64,000 nt of DNA from Linyphia triangularis. Taxonomy: Eukaryota > Arthropoda > Arachnida > Araneae > Linyphiidae. Shown in pieces: positions 37,268-47,747 of the stretch (positions are counted from its first letter, which is position 1; each line of letters starts with the position of its first letter). Both the position numbers and the translations under genes were made by a program. Where the stretch lies: the NCBI GenBank assembly GCA_963978545.1, contig OZ021723.1, positions 7,794,893 through 7,858,892 on the forward strand, written 5' to 3'. Under the pieces are notes generated by a model. It made no database searches and was not told the origin of the DNA. It was given only the letters and a program-made list of their open reading frames with translations.

Positions 37268-39397
37268 AAGAAGGATGGTTCCACTAGATTTTGTGTGGAT
37301 TACCGGAAGCTGAATGAAATTACGAAAAAGGACAGCTACCCTCTGCCAAGAATTGATGACACTTTGGACACTCTATCGGGGAACCAGTGGTTTTCAACTT
37401 TGGATTTGAAGAGTGGATACTGGCAAGTAAAGATACATCCCGACGATCGTGAGAAGACGGCCTTCACTACCGGACAAGGATTATGGCAGTTTCAAGTTAT
37501 GCCGTTTGGCTTGTGTAATGCACCGGCTACGTTCGAGCGACTAATGGAGACTGTGCTTAGAGGACTTTCCTACGAGACCTGTCTGGTATATTTGGACGAT
37601 ATCATTATCACCGGGCGGAGTTTTGATCAACACTTGCAAAACGTAAAGAACGTGTTCTTGAAGCTTAGGGAAGCCCAATTGAAACTTAGCCCATCAAAAT
37701 GTAAGCTCTTTAGGAGGAAAGTTAGTTATCTCGGACACATCATCTCATCCGAGGGAGTGAGCACAGATCCATCCAAAATCCATGCTGTGCAAATTTGGTC
37801 TCGACCGCAAGACGTTCATCAATTGCGAAGCTTCCTAGGCCTGTGCACGTATTACCGTAGATTCGTGAAAGGTTTCTCCAAGATCGCCAGACCCCTGCAT
37901 CGACTAACAGAGAGCAAGCAGAAGTTCCTGTGGACTGCCGACTGTGACGACTCCTTCAATAAACTGAAGGGCGCTTTAACATCCGCGCCTGTTTTGGCTT
38001 TTCCCGATGTTAACAAGGACTTTATTTTGGATACAGATGCCAGCAACGAGGGAGTAGGCGCCGTTCTTTCCCAGGAAATTGAAGGACAGGAGAAAGTCAT
38101 CGCTTATTTTAGTAAGAGCCTGTCAAAATCCGAGCGGAACTACTGCGTCACAAGAAAGGAGTTACTGGCAATAGTAAAAGCCGTTGAGCACTTTCATCAT
38201 TACTTGTACGGGCGAAAATTCCTTCTAAGAACTGATCATGCGTCTCTGACTTGGTTGCTGAATTTCAAGAATACAAAGGGACAAATAGCAAGGTGGATTC
38301 AGCGCCTACAGGAATACGACATGGATATCCATCACAGAAAAGGAACGTCCCATGGGAATGCAGACGATCTTTCCAGAAGACCATGCCCGGAGAACTGTCG
38401 ATTTTGTTCCAATGCTGAGTCTAAGTTTGGGGTTAACACATTGGCCGTTCGGAAAATAACTACCAAGTCAACTACTTCAGACGTGGACCCTTGGAGTGAC
38501 CAGAATGTCCGGAAAAGTCAAGTCGAAGATCAGGACTTGAAACCTCTAATTGAATTCATGGAAGCAGCTACCGGAAAACCCAGTTGGCAGGAAATTGCAT
38601 GCTATAGCCCAATAATGAAGAGATATTGGGCTATGTGGGACTCTTTGCACTTGAAGAATGGAGTATTCTACCGTCGATGGGAGTCCGATGATGGCAAAAG
38701 CTTCCGGTGGCAATTAATCCTTCCAAGTTCTAGAGTTACCAACGTTCTAGAAGAACTTCACAGCAGTTCTACTGGAGGACATTTTGGTGTCACGAAAACT
38801 CTTCAGAAAGTCAGGGAGAGATTCTTCTGGGACAAAGCAAAATCCGACGTGGAGAAGTGGTGCAAGTCCTGTGATGCATGCAATTCACGAAAGGGACCGA
38901 AGACCCGAACTCGTGGAAAGTTGCAACGTTACAACGTTGGAGCACCATTCGAAAGAATTGCTTTAGACGTCTTAGGCCCCCTACCTCACACAACTAATGG
39001 CAACAAATACATCCTAGTTGTCATGGACTACTTTAGCAAGTGGCCAGAAGCATACGCGATTCCGGATCAGGAAGCCACAACCGTAGCAGAAGTCCTCGTA
39101 CGGAATTGGATCTCCCGATTTGGCGTACCCCTGCTGATACATTCCGATCAGGGGACGAACTTCAACTCTGCCGTCTTCACTGGGCTGTGTGACTTGCTCG
39201 ACATGGAAAAGACTCGTACAACTCCCCTGCACCCACAATCCAATGGAATGGTTGAACGATTTAATAGAACGATTCTGAATCATCTCTCCTTGTTTGTTTC
39301 CAAGAACCAGCAAGATTGGGATCAGAAACTTCCATTGTTCTTTTGGCCTACAGAAGTGCTACTCACGACACCACCGGATATACACCATCTCAAATGA
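37268..39397 (+). pseudogene. Gypsy pol: RT, RNase H, integrase core
   Basis: Open for ~700 codons after the TGA at 37265. Counting from the GTG at 37295: RT motif [12 protein letters not shown] (33-44), [14 protein letters not shown] (71-84), YLDD (99-102). RNase H: DTDAS (246-250), Glu 289 in [11 protein letters not shown] (313-315), ADDLS (356-360). Integrase: HHCC zinc finger (H489, H496, C526, C529), then D558, D618 in SDQG and E654 with the DD35E spacing. All catalytic residues of the three enzymes are present. The frame is lost near 39340, ending at a false stop at 39395-39397. Confidence 0.92.
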
Positions 39398-39795
39398 TTT
39401 TCGGAAGAGACCTTAGACTACCCTGCGACCTCCTCTTTGCACGACCACCGGACACCCCTTCCTCGCCTGTCCAGTATCTAGATGATCTCCAGGCACGTTT
39501 GGAAGCCGTACATCGGTTCGCCAGAGAAAGAATCAACATCATGACAGAGCGCATGAAGGTCCGCTACGATGCCAAGGCCACGGAACGTTCATTCCAGGAA
39601 GGTGACAAGGTGTGGTTATGGAATCCTAAACGTCGGAAAGGACTCTCCCCTAAGCTCCAGACGAACTGGGAAGGGCCGTATGTGGTCCTTAAGAAGATCA
39701 ACGACGTCGTGGTAAGGATTCAACGGACACCCTCCTGTAAACCTAGAGTTGTACATAACAATAGACTAGCCCCATATTATAGTAGAAGTGATTGA
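39341..39795 (+). pseudogene. Gypsy pol: integrase C-terminus
   Basis: Continues the integrase in another frame after a single-base-type shift near 39340: [18 protein letters not shown] and [10 protein letters not shown], then a basic helix, and the C-terminal GPY-type module (GDKVWLWNPKRRKG...WEGPYVV). Stop TGA 39793-39795. The GPY module contributes to DNA binding and target choice in Gypsy integrases. No chromodomain is visible. Confidence 0.85.
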
Positions 39796-39837
39796 ATTGC
39801 CTTTCCTCTTAAGGACTTCACTGCCCGGGACGTGCAG

Positions 39838-39855
39838 TCTTTAAGAAGGGGGAAA
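39838..39855 (+). promoter_or_regulatory. Polypurine tract
   Basis: AAGAAGGGGGAAA immediately precedes the 3' LTR and would prime plus-strand synthesis. Confidence 0.8.
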
Positions 39856-40322
39856 TGTTGCACAAATTGTCTGTATATATTGTAAATAGTGACGTATTAT
39901 TTCAAAATTCTATTGTAATTTATTTTTATCTTATTTTATTTATTAATTAATAGCGATTATACAAGTTAGAAAAAGGTGGCAACACCTAAAGCAATCGAGA
40001 AGTTTCGAGATATTTCTTTTCCGATGAATTGGCTGGAAATTTCGAGAATGTCTCACGCGCTTGGATATAAAAGACTGGAGAACGGGAAAGTTTTCAGATT
40101 GACTTTGGACTTCGATGAAAGCTTATCGCTTTGTTTACTTATTGGAGTGAGCTTGTATAATCGCTGTATTCGAAGTTGTTTTTTTATGCTAAAGCTTGTG
40201 TTGAAGCTTGTGAGCGATTACACTGTTGCCTGTGGATAAATTTTGTGAGTTTTCTGAAGAGAGAATAAATATTTTTATACTGTAAAAACTGTGCCATCAT
40301 TGCCTCAGCGGAAAAATTGTAA
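39856..40322 (+). repeat. Gypsy 3' LTR, altered end
   Basis: Matches the 5' LTR with about ten substitutions or indels, but the terminal ATTCGTAACA is replaced by ATTGTAAAG and runs straight into a SINE-like fragment. Confidence 0.85.
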
Positions 40323-40435
40323 AGTTGCCATTTCAATGCTTTCTTCGAGTGAGAGCCAGGTGAATCCTGTATATGGCTGTGTCAAGTGCTTCATAAGTAA
40401 CAGAAATAGACAGTCGAGAGTTCCAAATCCCAATT
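40323..40435 (+). repeat. SINE family 2 fragment
   Basis: GTTGCCATTTCAATGC matches 1112-1127. The end, TATATGGCTGTGTCAAG... ACAGAAATAGACAGTCG, matches the 3' part of the family-2 element at 63680-63945. Confidence 0.65.
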
Positions 40436-40954
40436 TATCTTGCGATTTCCTTGAAAAATGCATACAGCCACTCTAATTATTCCTCTAAAAAGTGCATTGA
40501 ACTTCTTAGTCACGGAATCAGAATTACAATTTGCTGGTAACAAAACATTTGAATTTTCTATCACAACTATTCATGATTAGACCATTCATAGTCCAAGTAA
40601 ATGAACATCAGGTCTAAAATTCACGGAACTGATTAATTTTCAACTGAAAGAGCCGAAAATAAACGCACGCTTTAATGGAATAACAATGCAGCGATGTACC
40701 GTCACGTAAACAGAAAGGTACTTAGTCATGGATTTAAGTGGTACTTGACGAAACGAATTTACAGTCGCAAATTTTAACAATGAAGTTAAAGGATTTATGT
40801 AAGTACTTAATGGGTATTTGTTTGAATATTGAATACAACTAATGGATGTGTGGTTGAATATTAAATATTGTTAATGGGTGTGTTAAGTGCGCTTGTGTTT
40901 CAACATCTCAACTGACATATTTAAGAGTAGACTGATTTTTGTCACTGGAAAAGT
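40436..40954. other. Unassigned DNA
   Basis: AATGGGTRTGTT-like and TGAATATTGAATA strings repeat at ~40810-40880. No gene seen. Confidence 0.3.
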
Positions 40955-41094
40955 TTGGTTAAACTTACAAACTATTAAAATAATAATGAAAGTTTGAAAG
41001 AGAAAGTAATATATTATTGCATTTGAAAATTTTAATTAATCATGTTTGCGGTTAATAATTTCAACTAAAATATAGTGCAGCAGGATTTTACAGG
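40955..41094 (+). repeat. Dispersed repeat block, partner of 44195-44330
   Basis: GTTAAACTTACAAAC through AATTAATCATGTTTGCGG to CAGGATTTTAC is shared, with divergence, with 44195-44330. Its first ~25 bases also recur at ~45363 and ~46313. Confidence 0.65.
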
Positions 41095-41102
41095 GTGGCA
41101 AT

Positions 41103-41809
41103 TAGAGGTCGGCGATATATCGATACGACGATATTTTTATCGATATTTTTTAAAATATATCGATAGTAAAAAGGTCGATAAAAGTCACCGATATATCGAT
41201 ATTTTCAAACATTTTTAGTTTTTTTATGATCGTTTTGTAGTTCCATGTGTTTTTTACCATTTTCATTATTCCCTTTTCAAAAACTTCAAAACTAAGGTTG
41301 GGACTTGGCTGAGAGACAGTTAAAATAGCATCCTAACAAAAAAGAAAACATGATGTGATAGAAGATAAGATCATTGATTAGTAGTCATTAACTTAGCTCC
41401 GTTTCTATTGCCAGAGTGTGCCTGGAATTTGCATCTAGTTTTAATTATTAAAAACATCTCTCTCAGCAAAATATGATATAAACTACTTATCAAAATTTCT
41501 TCTTCAAAAATAAATGTGAATTTATGCATTGACATCCAGATGTATTTTATTTATTCTAATTGATAATATAATTTATTTATTAAAATAATTTTTATAATTT
41601 TTTTGATCAAACATTTTTTATAATTTATTTATTAAAACAATTTTGGCATGAATTAATTTCATAAAAAGTAGAAATTTGCCCAAAAAAACTCTGAAAAAAA
41701 AAAGGAAGAAAAAAAAATGATGTATCGATATATCGATATATTGTCAATATTTTTTTCTATGCGACGATATAGTATCGATATTTATTTTGATCGATATTTC
41801 CGACCTCTA
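41103..41809. mobile_element. hAT-like MITE
   Basis: Terminal inverted repeats TAGAGGTCGGCGATAT... and ...ATTTCCGACCTCTA. The flanking eight bases GTGGCAAT (41095-41102) and CTGGCAAT (41810-41817) match at seven of eight positions, the hAT duplication length. The subterminal regions are filled with ATATCGATA palindromes (~41108-41205 and ~41718-41800). No transposase frame. Confidence 0.7.
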
Positions 41810-41865
41810 CTGGCAATAGTCCTAGTAAGGATCATTCCCTATACTCACTATGTTACAATATTCTA

Positions 41866-42739
41866 CAAGGTCCGGCTATTAATTTCCAGGACTGACGTAA
41901 CTGTAGGAGAACGAAAAGCCGGAAGATGACGCAAATGATTGCATATTGAAGAGCGTTTTCTTGCGCATGTGCAGTGCAATCTGCGCCATTCTGAAGGAAG
42001 TGGTTCTCGTGGAAAGGCGCATTAAAACGTAGCTTTTAAATTCCTGTTGTCGAAGTGAAAATGGAGCAAAGAATTAACCTTAAATTTTGCTTCAAATTGG
42101 GCAAGACAGCTGCGGAAACCTACGAAATGTAAAAACAAGTTTAGAGCTTGGAAGCATTATCCCGTTCAAGAACTTTTGAATGGTTTAAACGCTTTCGGGA
42201 CGGGCAAGAAAGCGTCGAAGACACACAGGTCGGCTGCAGTCCGTAAGGAGGCCGGAAGCAATTGAAAAAGTTCGCGATATGGTGAAATTTGATCGTCGAT
42301 TGACTATTCGAGTACTCGCCAATGAATTGAACATGGACAAAGAGACGGTTCGGCAAATTTTGACGCAAGACCTAGGCAAACGCAAGATTTGTTCCAGATT
42401 CGTTCCTCACCATTTAAGGGACGAACAGAAGCAATTGAGACTGGCCGCATGTGACGAACTTATCGACAACGCTGATACTGACCCTGCGTACCTGGATAGG
42501 ATACCCAATTTGAAGCAAAATTTAATGTTAATTCTTTGCTCCATTTTCACTTCGACAACAGGAATTTAAGAGCTACGTTTTAATGCGCCTTTCCACTAGA
42601 ACCACTCACTTCAGAATGGCGCCGATTGCATTGCACATGCGCAAGAAAACGCTCTTCAATATGCAATCATTAGCGCCATCTTCCGGCTTTTCGTTATCCT
42701 ACAGTTACGTCAGTCCTGGAAATTAATAGCCGGACCTTG
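41866..42739 (+). mobile_element. Self-inverted mariner derivative
   Basis: Flanked by TA on both sides (41864-41865, 42740-42741), with ends CAAGGTCCGGCTATTAAT and its complement. The inverted arms are exceptionally long: 41866-~42100 is repeated in reverse at ~42506-42739 with a few percent difference. Both arms include the 5' UTR and the start of the transposase coding sequence, so the 3' half of the element has been replaced by an inverted copy of its 5' end. Confidence 0.85.
42061..42510 (+). pseudogene. Mariner transposase N-terminal remnant
   Basis: ATG at 42061 begins EQRINLKFCFKLGKTAAET, the first helix-turn-helix of a mariner-type (Mos1/SETMAR-like, HTH_48) transposase. The next segment keeps FEWFKRFRDGQESVEDT. 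From 42279 the second DNA-binding part follows: DRRLTIRVLANELNMDKETVR (21 residues, split here as DRRLTIRVLAN and ELNMDKETVR), QILTQDLGKRKIC, VPHHLRDEQKQLR. Stops occur at ~42130 and ~42137 and near 42245. The catalytic DDD/D domain is absent. It cannot act as a transposase but preserves the DNA-binding half. Confidence 0.85.
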
Positions 42740-43139
42740 TAGCCTACTGCATGTAAAAACTACTTTGCAGAAAACCTAGAAATTTGGTGAGTATGGACGA
42801 CAATGATCACTTAATGAAATAAGACAAATAAATTAAAAACTCAAAATTGGCTTCTAATATATTTTATTTTATCTTTGAAATCTTACGTCAATGCATATTC
42901 AGTAGCTCCACCTGGTTTTGTCTATTACTATTTTAATTTTCATTTATAATAGATAGACATTAAATGAAAATAATTTATGTAATTTCATTAAGGGATTTTT
43001 TTCGTACCTACTCACCAAATGTTGAAGTTTTATGGAAAGTAGTTTCTAAATGCACTGGGCTAGATGATTGTAACATAGCGAGAATAGGAAATGATCCTGA
43101 CTAGGACTTCATTTTAAACTATATGAAATAAAATAAAAA

Positions 43140-43916
43140 CTAGGGGGCTTCACCAACTGCTCGCTAACGCTCGCCAACCCCCAAACACCTCGCTGCGCTC
43201 GGATTGAGCGGCTTTGCCACTCGAATTTGTGGTTAAAACATCTTGCTGCGCTCGAATAGGTTTGCCAGCCATAAAAAATGTAACCAAATTTTTATAACTT
43301 TAATGGAAGGCCTAATAGAGAAAACACCCAAATTGCGAGTTTCATAATAGAAAGTTAAATATACTATCCGCCAACATTCTGACTTAAAACTTCATTAGCT
43401 ATGCCCTTACATTGAAGTCCCAATATCTTTTATTTATTCTGATAAGTCGCCCCGTTAGAGAACGACGTCCAACGCGAAGCATTTTCTGGATAGAAATACT
43501 TCAAAATAATAATTACTCTAATACAAAAATGCTTCAGAAAAACAGAAAAAATCTATTTTGAAAAGAAGAGTTTAAAAAGAGCTTTAAAATTAGCAACGGA
43601 TTTGTTGTTTACATACGTAAGGATAGCTTTAAAATTAGCAACGGTTGGTTGGTTGGCTGAACCCCCGAGCAGCGGATTTGTTTACTTAAGGATGTTGCCA
43701 TTCTTATATTCAAAATCATTGAGGCTTTGTAGTAGCTTAATGATGAAAAATATTGAAATTTAACTAATTAATAAAGTGTTAATAAATTATTTTGGCACGT
43801 TTTGGCAAATCTACAGCTTATTTCCTTTAAAATGACACCTTGATCATTGAAATTGGTTGAGTAGTTTAGGCGGACGGACTAACCCCAAAAAACGTATTGC
43901 CTATTAAATATATAGA
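43140..43916 (-). mobile_element. Probable non-autonomous Helitron
   Basis: On the minus strand it starts TCTATATATTTAATAGGC after an A and ends GAAGCCCCCTAG before a T (rule A|TC...CTAG|T). The 3' terminal region contains GCGAGCGTTAGCGAGC and a GGGGG/CCCCC pairing. Inside, GCTTTAAAATTAGCAACGG is present twice (~43579 and ~43627), the second copy followed by a TTGG-rich insertion. No open frame. Confidence 0.5.
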
Positions 43917-44194
43917 TTAAAAAAAAACTGAATTAAAAATTAATTATGCAAATTTTAAAAGTAACTACAGATATTCAGATTTAGTTGATGAAATGTTTGA
44001 TATGTTTGTCATCAATGACTGTGATATGGAGCAGACAAAAACCAACATGCCTTACATTCAACTGCCAAGTTTTAACTAAATCTCGCCAATGGTTCGAAAG
44101 TTATCAAGGTATTTTTTTTCCATATAGCTCAAGAATTGTTCTCCTGTATGATAATTTATATTGGTGTTTTTTTATTTATTTTTTTAACTTGGTA

Positions 44195-44330
44195 GATTTT
44201 GTTAAGCTTTCAAACGTTTAAAATAATATTGAAAGGTTGAAAAAGTAAAATAATATTCGTAATTTCAATTAATCATGTTTGTGGTTTATCATCTCAACTG
44301 CAATTTTATGTAACAAGATTTTCCGAGAAT
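44195..44330 (+). repeat. Dispersed repeat block, partner of 40955-41094
   Basis: Shares AATTAATCATGTTTG(C/T)GG, TCTCAACT/TTTCAACT and (C/A)AGGATTTTAC/AAGATTTTCC in order. Confidence 0.6.
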
Positions 44331-44460
44331 TTGTATTACTACTCAAATTTTCTGTATGTAATTGTACATTGTGTATACGTTTCTTTTTTTCTTTCTTTTT
44401 TTTTTCTTTTTTTTTTTTTTCTTTTCTTAAAGGTTCTATTTCTTGGAATTTATTTTTTAA

Positions 44461-44958
44461 CCCACTGACGGTCATGGTAATGGACGAAATTACTGACGGT
44501 TATGGGAATGGGTGAAATTCTACAGTTATTTTCCTTGTAACAATTTTTAAATTTTATTTCTAATTCAAATACATAATTTTTTTTAATTATTTTAATTTAT
44601 TTTGTTTTAGATAGGTTATAAACTACACTGTTAAAAAAAATTTCCTCCTTGCACCAAAAATTGGTTCCCATTTAGCTGCCACCAACATTTGGTGCTCAGT
44701 TTCACGATTTAATGGTGCAACCTCGGACCGTAAGCACCACTAAATCGCGAAACTAAGCACCAAATGTTGGTGGCAGCTAAATGGGAACCAAATTTTGGTG
44801 CATGGTGGACAAATTTTTTTAACAGTGTATCGTCCTAATAAAAATATTTAAAAAATATCTTATTTTAATTTTTTTTTTTTATACATTTAAAAATGTTGTG
44901 TATTGCTGGAAAAACTGGGGTCAAATGACGTATATATACGTGCATGACCGTCAGTGGG
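44461..44958. mobile_element. piggyBac-like MITE
   Basis: TTAA (44457-44460) then CCCACTGACGGTCATG, mirrored by CATGACCGTCAGTGGG and TTAA (44959-44962). CCC ends next to TTAA are the piggyBac signature. It carries the nested 44626-44827 element and no coding sequence of its own. Confidence 0.85.
44626..44827. mobile_element. TA-flanked palindromic MITE, copy 1
   Basis: Flanked by TA on both sides, it begins CACTGTTAAAAAAAATTT and ends with the complement. Almost the whole 202 bases form one hairpin: CCATTTAGCTGCCACCAACA pairs with its complement in the other half. A second copy is at 47411-47613. Confidence 0.9.
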
Positions 44959-45333
44959 TTAACAGCGATAATACAGGCTTGAAAAAGTTGGCATCGCCCA
45001 AGTTAATCGAGAAATTTCGAAATGTTTTCCAGCACGTGCTGATCGCTAAATCGATTGCTATGGATTTTTCGGTAAAGTTCGCACGCGAAGATATAAAAAC
45101 CGTCGAGACGTGAAATTTCAGGCAGTTGAAAGTATAGAGCCGTTTTAGAAGAAGCTTAACGGTCATTCTCTTGAGTATGAATGAAGTTGTAGGCACTGAG
45201 ATTTTTATTAAAGCTTGATGATGAGCTCAGTGCTATTTGGAGAAGTTTTGTGAACCTCTGATACAAATTATAAATTATCAGTTTTATTTTGTAAAAGTTA
45301 AGTCTTCATTTTCTCTGGGAAAATTCTTAACAA

Positions 45334-46545
45334 TATGGGTGGGTTTTTCAATTGACGTATATTGTTAAACTTACAAACAATTTGAATCGAAAGGTTATAG
45401 ACTGAGAGGCGAGTGCAATTTTTGGACCCCATCGAACATCATTCTGAATTTTTTATGGAAATTGGAGAAAAGTGAGTAGATTATGAATCCACTTGGTCTG
45501 CAGTGGCAAAAATGGCCGAAACTGGTCATAAAACGACTTTTAATAAGTTGAACTAAATCCAATTGCCAAATGAGCCATAACTTACCAAATAATGAGCTTT
45601 TTTTTTATTTGGTAACCCTCACTCTTTTATTTTCAATTAAGAAGGTTGCAGACGATTCAGATATCTGGCAACGGTCTACTGGCATCTATTAAAAGGGAGC
45701 CAAGTTGGCAATAAACATTACGTCTTTGATGACGTAACTGATGTCACCAATTTGGCTTACCTTTAAAAGATACAAATTTTCCGAGCCAGAGATCAGAAAT
45801 CGTTTGCGCTTTTCTCATTGAAATCAAAATGCTATGGGTTGTCAGACGAAAAAGTTTGTTCTCTTTTTGCAAGTTATGGCATGTTTGGCAATCGGATTTT
45901 AGTTCAACTCATTCCAAGTCGATTATTGATCAGTTTCGGCCATTTTTGACACGGCAGACCAGTGGATTCGCAATCTACTCACTTTTCTCCACTTTCTATA
46001 AAAAAATTCAGAATGATGTTCGATGGGGTCCAAAAATTGCAGTCGCCTCTTGGACTATTATAGTGAAGAATTATAAATGTACAGTACTTAAAAAACACTT
46101 TTAGGAATAATCATTAAATATTTTCTTAAAAAGCATTTACTATTCCTTGTTATGCAAGAATCAATATGCATAATTTATGTATCGTAAACGTTGTATTTAT
46201 TGCAAATGTTATATCTACAGCTACAAATCTCAACAAGCGCAGTTTGTCATTGTGCCGTCATTTTCAGTAGGAAAATTCTTAACAACATTAGATCGCTTTT
46301 CAATTAGCGTGCATTGTTAAAATTACAAACAATTGAAATTTAATTGAAAATTAAAATGAAGAATTATAAATGTTCAATACTTACATAATACTTTTATGAA
46401 TAACCATTAGCTATTTGCTTATAAAGCATTTACTGTTCCCAGTAATATTCAAATTAAACTGCATAATTTATACATCATAAACGTTTTGCCTAATGCAAAC
46501 GCTATATATACAGCTATACATCACAAATAGCGTAATTATATCGTT
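45334..46545. repeat. Two-copy direct repeat with an inserted foldback element
   Basis: GAAGAATTATAAATGT...(A/T)GCATTTACT(A/G)TTCC...CTACAGCTA is present at 46064-46230 and again at 46362-46530. The LTR-tail/TTCTTAACA and TTAAA(C/A)TTACAAACAA segments are likewise present at 45320-45395 and 46255-46345. So a segment beginning in the LTR tail is duplicated, and the 650-base foldback at 45403-46052 sits only in the first copy. Confidence 0.65.
45403..46052. mobile_element. Long-armed foldback element
   Basis: The left arm (45403-~45610) and right arm (~45850-46052) are inverted copies: AGAGGCGA(G/C)TGCAATTTTT, GGACCCCATCGAACATCATT, AAAAATGGCCGAAACTG and so on, ~90% identical. The spacer contains GGAGCCAAGTTGG-type sequence. 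Remnants of the same family lie at 61955-62165 and 62757-62905. The exact duplication at the target is unclear. Confidence 0.75.
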
Positions 46546-46919
46546 AATTGTTCTGACGATTACCCCTCGATATTTGGTTTAGTACTCGGACAAGAACTCT
46601 TCCAGTCACAATACAAAACTTCTTCCTAGAAAAACAATTCAGCACAACATCTTCTCAATAAAAAAAATAAAAAAATACCAATATTTTTTTTTATCCCTTA
46701 CGAAAATCCTTTTGTTTTTCTCCTTCTGTTGATAAAAAAAAATAAGTTATCGTTTCTTCAAACGCACAAAAAACGCATCTGACTTCGGAAAAGATCGAAA
46801 ACTCTCGGCCGAAAAAGAAAGCTGCACCATATGGTGTGAATTGATTTCGAATTGCAACCGCCACTGCATTTGGAATGCTCTGTCGATGTTATGGGGAGGA
46901 AAAGGAGAAGGGGGGGGGG
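46546..46919. other. Unassigned DNA
   Basis: G-run at ~46911-46920. No gene supported. Confidence 0.3.
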
Positions 46920-47095
46920 GGTCACTGGACACACTTAAATCAATTTTTTTTCCCCCCGCAATTTCCATCAAGGTGGATGGATCCAAAAAGGCTATTTAGT
47001 GGTCATTAACCTCCGGAAAAAGCATACAAAATTTCCCTATTTGAATAGATTGCTTAAACTAGGTATTGCATGCAGAATTTAAGTTTCTTTTCCTG
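46920..47095 (+). repeat. Direct repeat, first copy
   Basis: GTCACTGGACACA...AGGTGGA...GGCTAT(T/C)TAGTGG(T/C)CATTA...AATAGATTGCTT(A/G)AACT...CAGAATTTAAGTTT recurs at 47748-47912, ~830 bases on. Confidence 0.75.
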
Positions 47096-47410
47096 TTGTC
47101 AATATATAAAATAGAAAATTTAACTTTTTTTGAGTACCTAACCATGACGTCATTTACAATCGATCGTAATTTTTTGCATAGATTTTTTTTTTTTTTTAAA
47201 GATTATATAAAAGAAAATTAACGACTACATTTAAAAAATTTTTTTTTGTTTATTGTATTTGTAATTGAATGAAAGTTGAAATAAAATTTCAAATCACCCC
47301 TAGACTATGTTGATTTGTTTAAAAAATCGACTATGATATTTTGGTTGTTACGTTTGGTTGATTAGATTTAGTGAACTTTTTTTGATGGCAAAAAGGTCAA
47401 CGGTTTAATA
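47096..47410. other. AT-rich unassigned spacer
   Basis: Nothing supported. Confidence 0.3.
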
Positions 47411-47613
47411 CACTGTTAAAAATTTTCTTCCACCTTGCACCAAAAATTGGTTCCCATTTAGCTGCCACCAACATGTGGTGCTTAGTTTCACGATTTAATG
47501 GTGCAACCTCGGACCGTAAGCACCATTAAATCGCGAAACTAAGCACCAAATATTGGTGGCAGCTAAATGGGAACCAAATTTTGGTGCATGGTGGACAAAT
47601 TTTTTTAACAGTG
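47411..47613. mobile_element. TA-flanked palindromic MITE, copy 2
   Basis: TA (47409-47410) CACTGTTAAAAATTTTC ... AAATTTTTTTAACAGTG TA (47614-47615). More than 95% identical to the copy at 44626-44827, implying recent activity. Confidence 0.9.
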
Positions 47614-47747
47614 TACGTATGATCCAATGCGATCATACCATTGACGAAACTTTGGTTGGTGGTTGACTATGAGAACTATATGATTAACGATCTACTTTTG
47701 TCTTTGAATTTAAATAATTACACTGAACTTTGAATTTAAATTTTATA

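Larger units (their letters stand above)
34385..40322 (+). mobile_element. Ty3/Gypsy LTR retrotransposon, complete layout, decayed
   Basis: Order: 5' LTR, tRNA-Leu-type primer site, gag with zinc knuckle, protease, RT, RNase H, integrase, polypurine tract, 3' LTR. The PR-RT-RH-IN order defines Ty3/Gypsy. Coding is broken by in-frame stops at 35034, 35556, 36407 and 37265 and by a frameshift near 39340. The two LTRs differ at roughly 2% of positions, so the insertion is moderately recent. No envelope-like frame is present. The flanks do not share a target-site duplication. Confidence 0.95.
41818..43120. mobile_element. Foldback element with long inverted arms, split by a mariner
   Basis: The left arm (41818-41863 plus 42742-42840) reversed matches the right arm (~42970-43115): AGTCCTAGT(A/C)AGGATCATT..., TGCAT(T/G)T...AAACTA and CCAAATGTT... 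strings. A single arm also occurs at 7790-7945. The left arm is interrupted at a TA by the element at 41866-42739; without it the foldback would be ~430 bases. Confidence 0.7.
44331..45333 (+). repeat. Old LTR related to the Gypsy LTR, interrupted
   Basis: 44335-44460 resembles the first ~110 bases of the LTR at 34385 (CAAATTTTCTGTATGTAATTG versus CAAATTGTCTGTATATATTG, given here for comparison of spacing only). 44963-45333 resembles the rest: AGCGATAATACAGGCTTG, ATCGAGAAATTTCGA, a TATAAAA and the end GGGAAAATTCTTAACA. The break falls exactly at a TTAA present in the intact LTR, where a piggyBac-like MITE sits. It is strongly diverged from the 34-kb LTR, so it represents an older or sister family. 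Confidence 0.65.
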
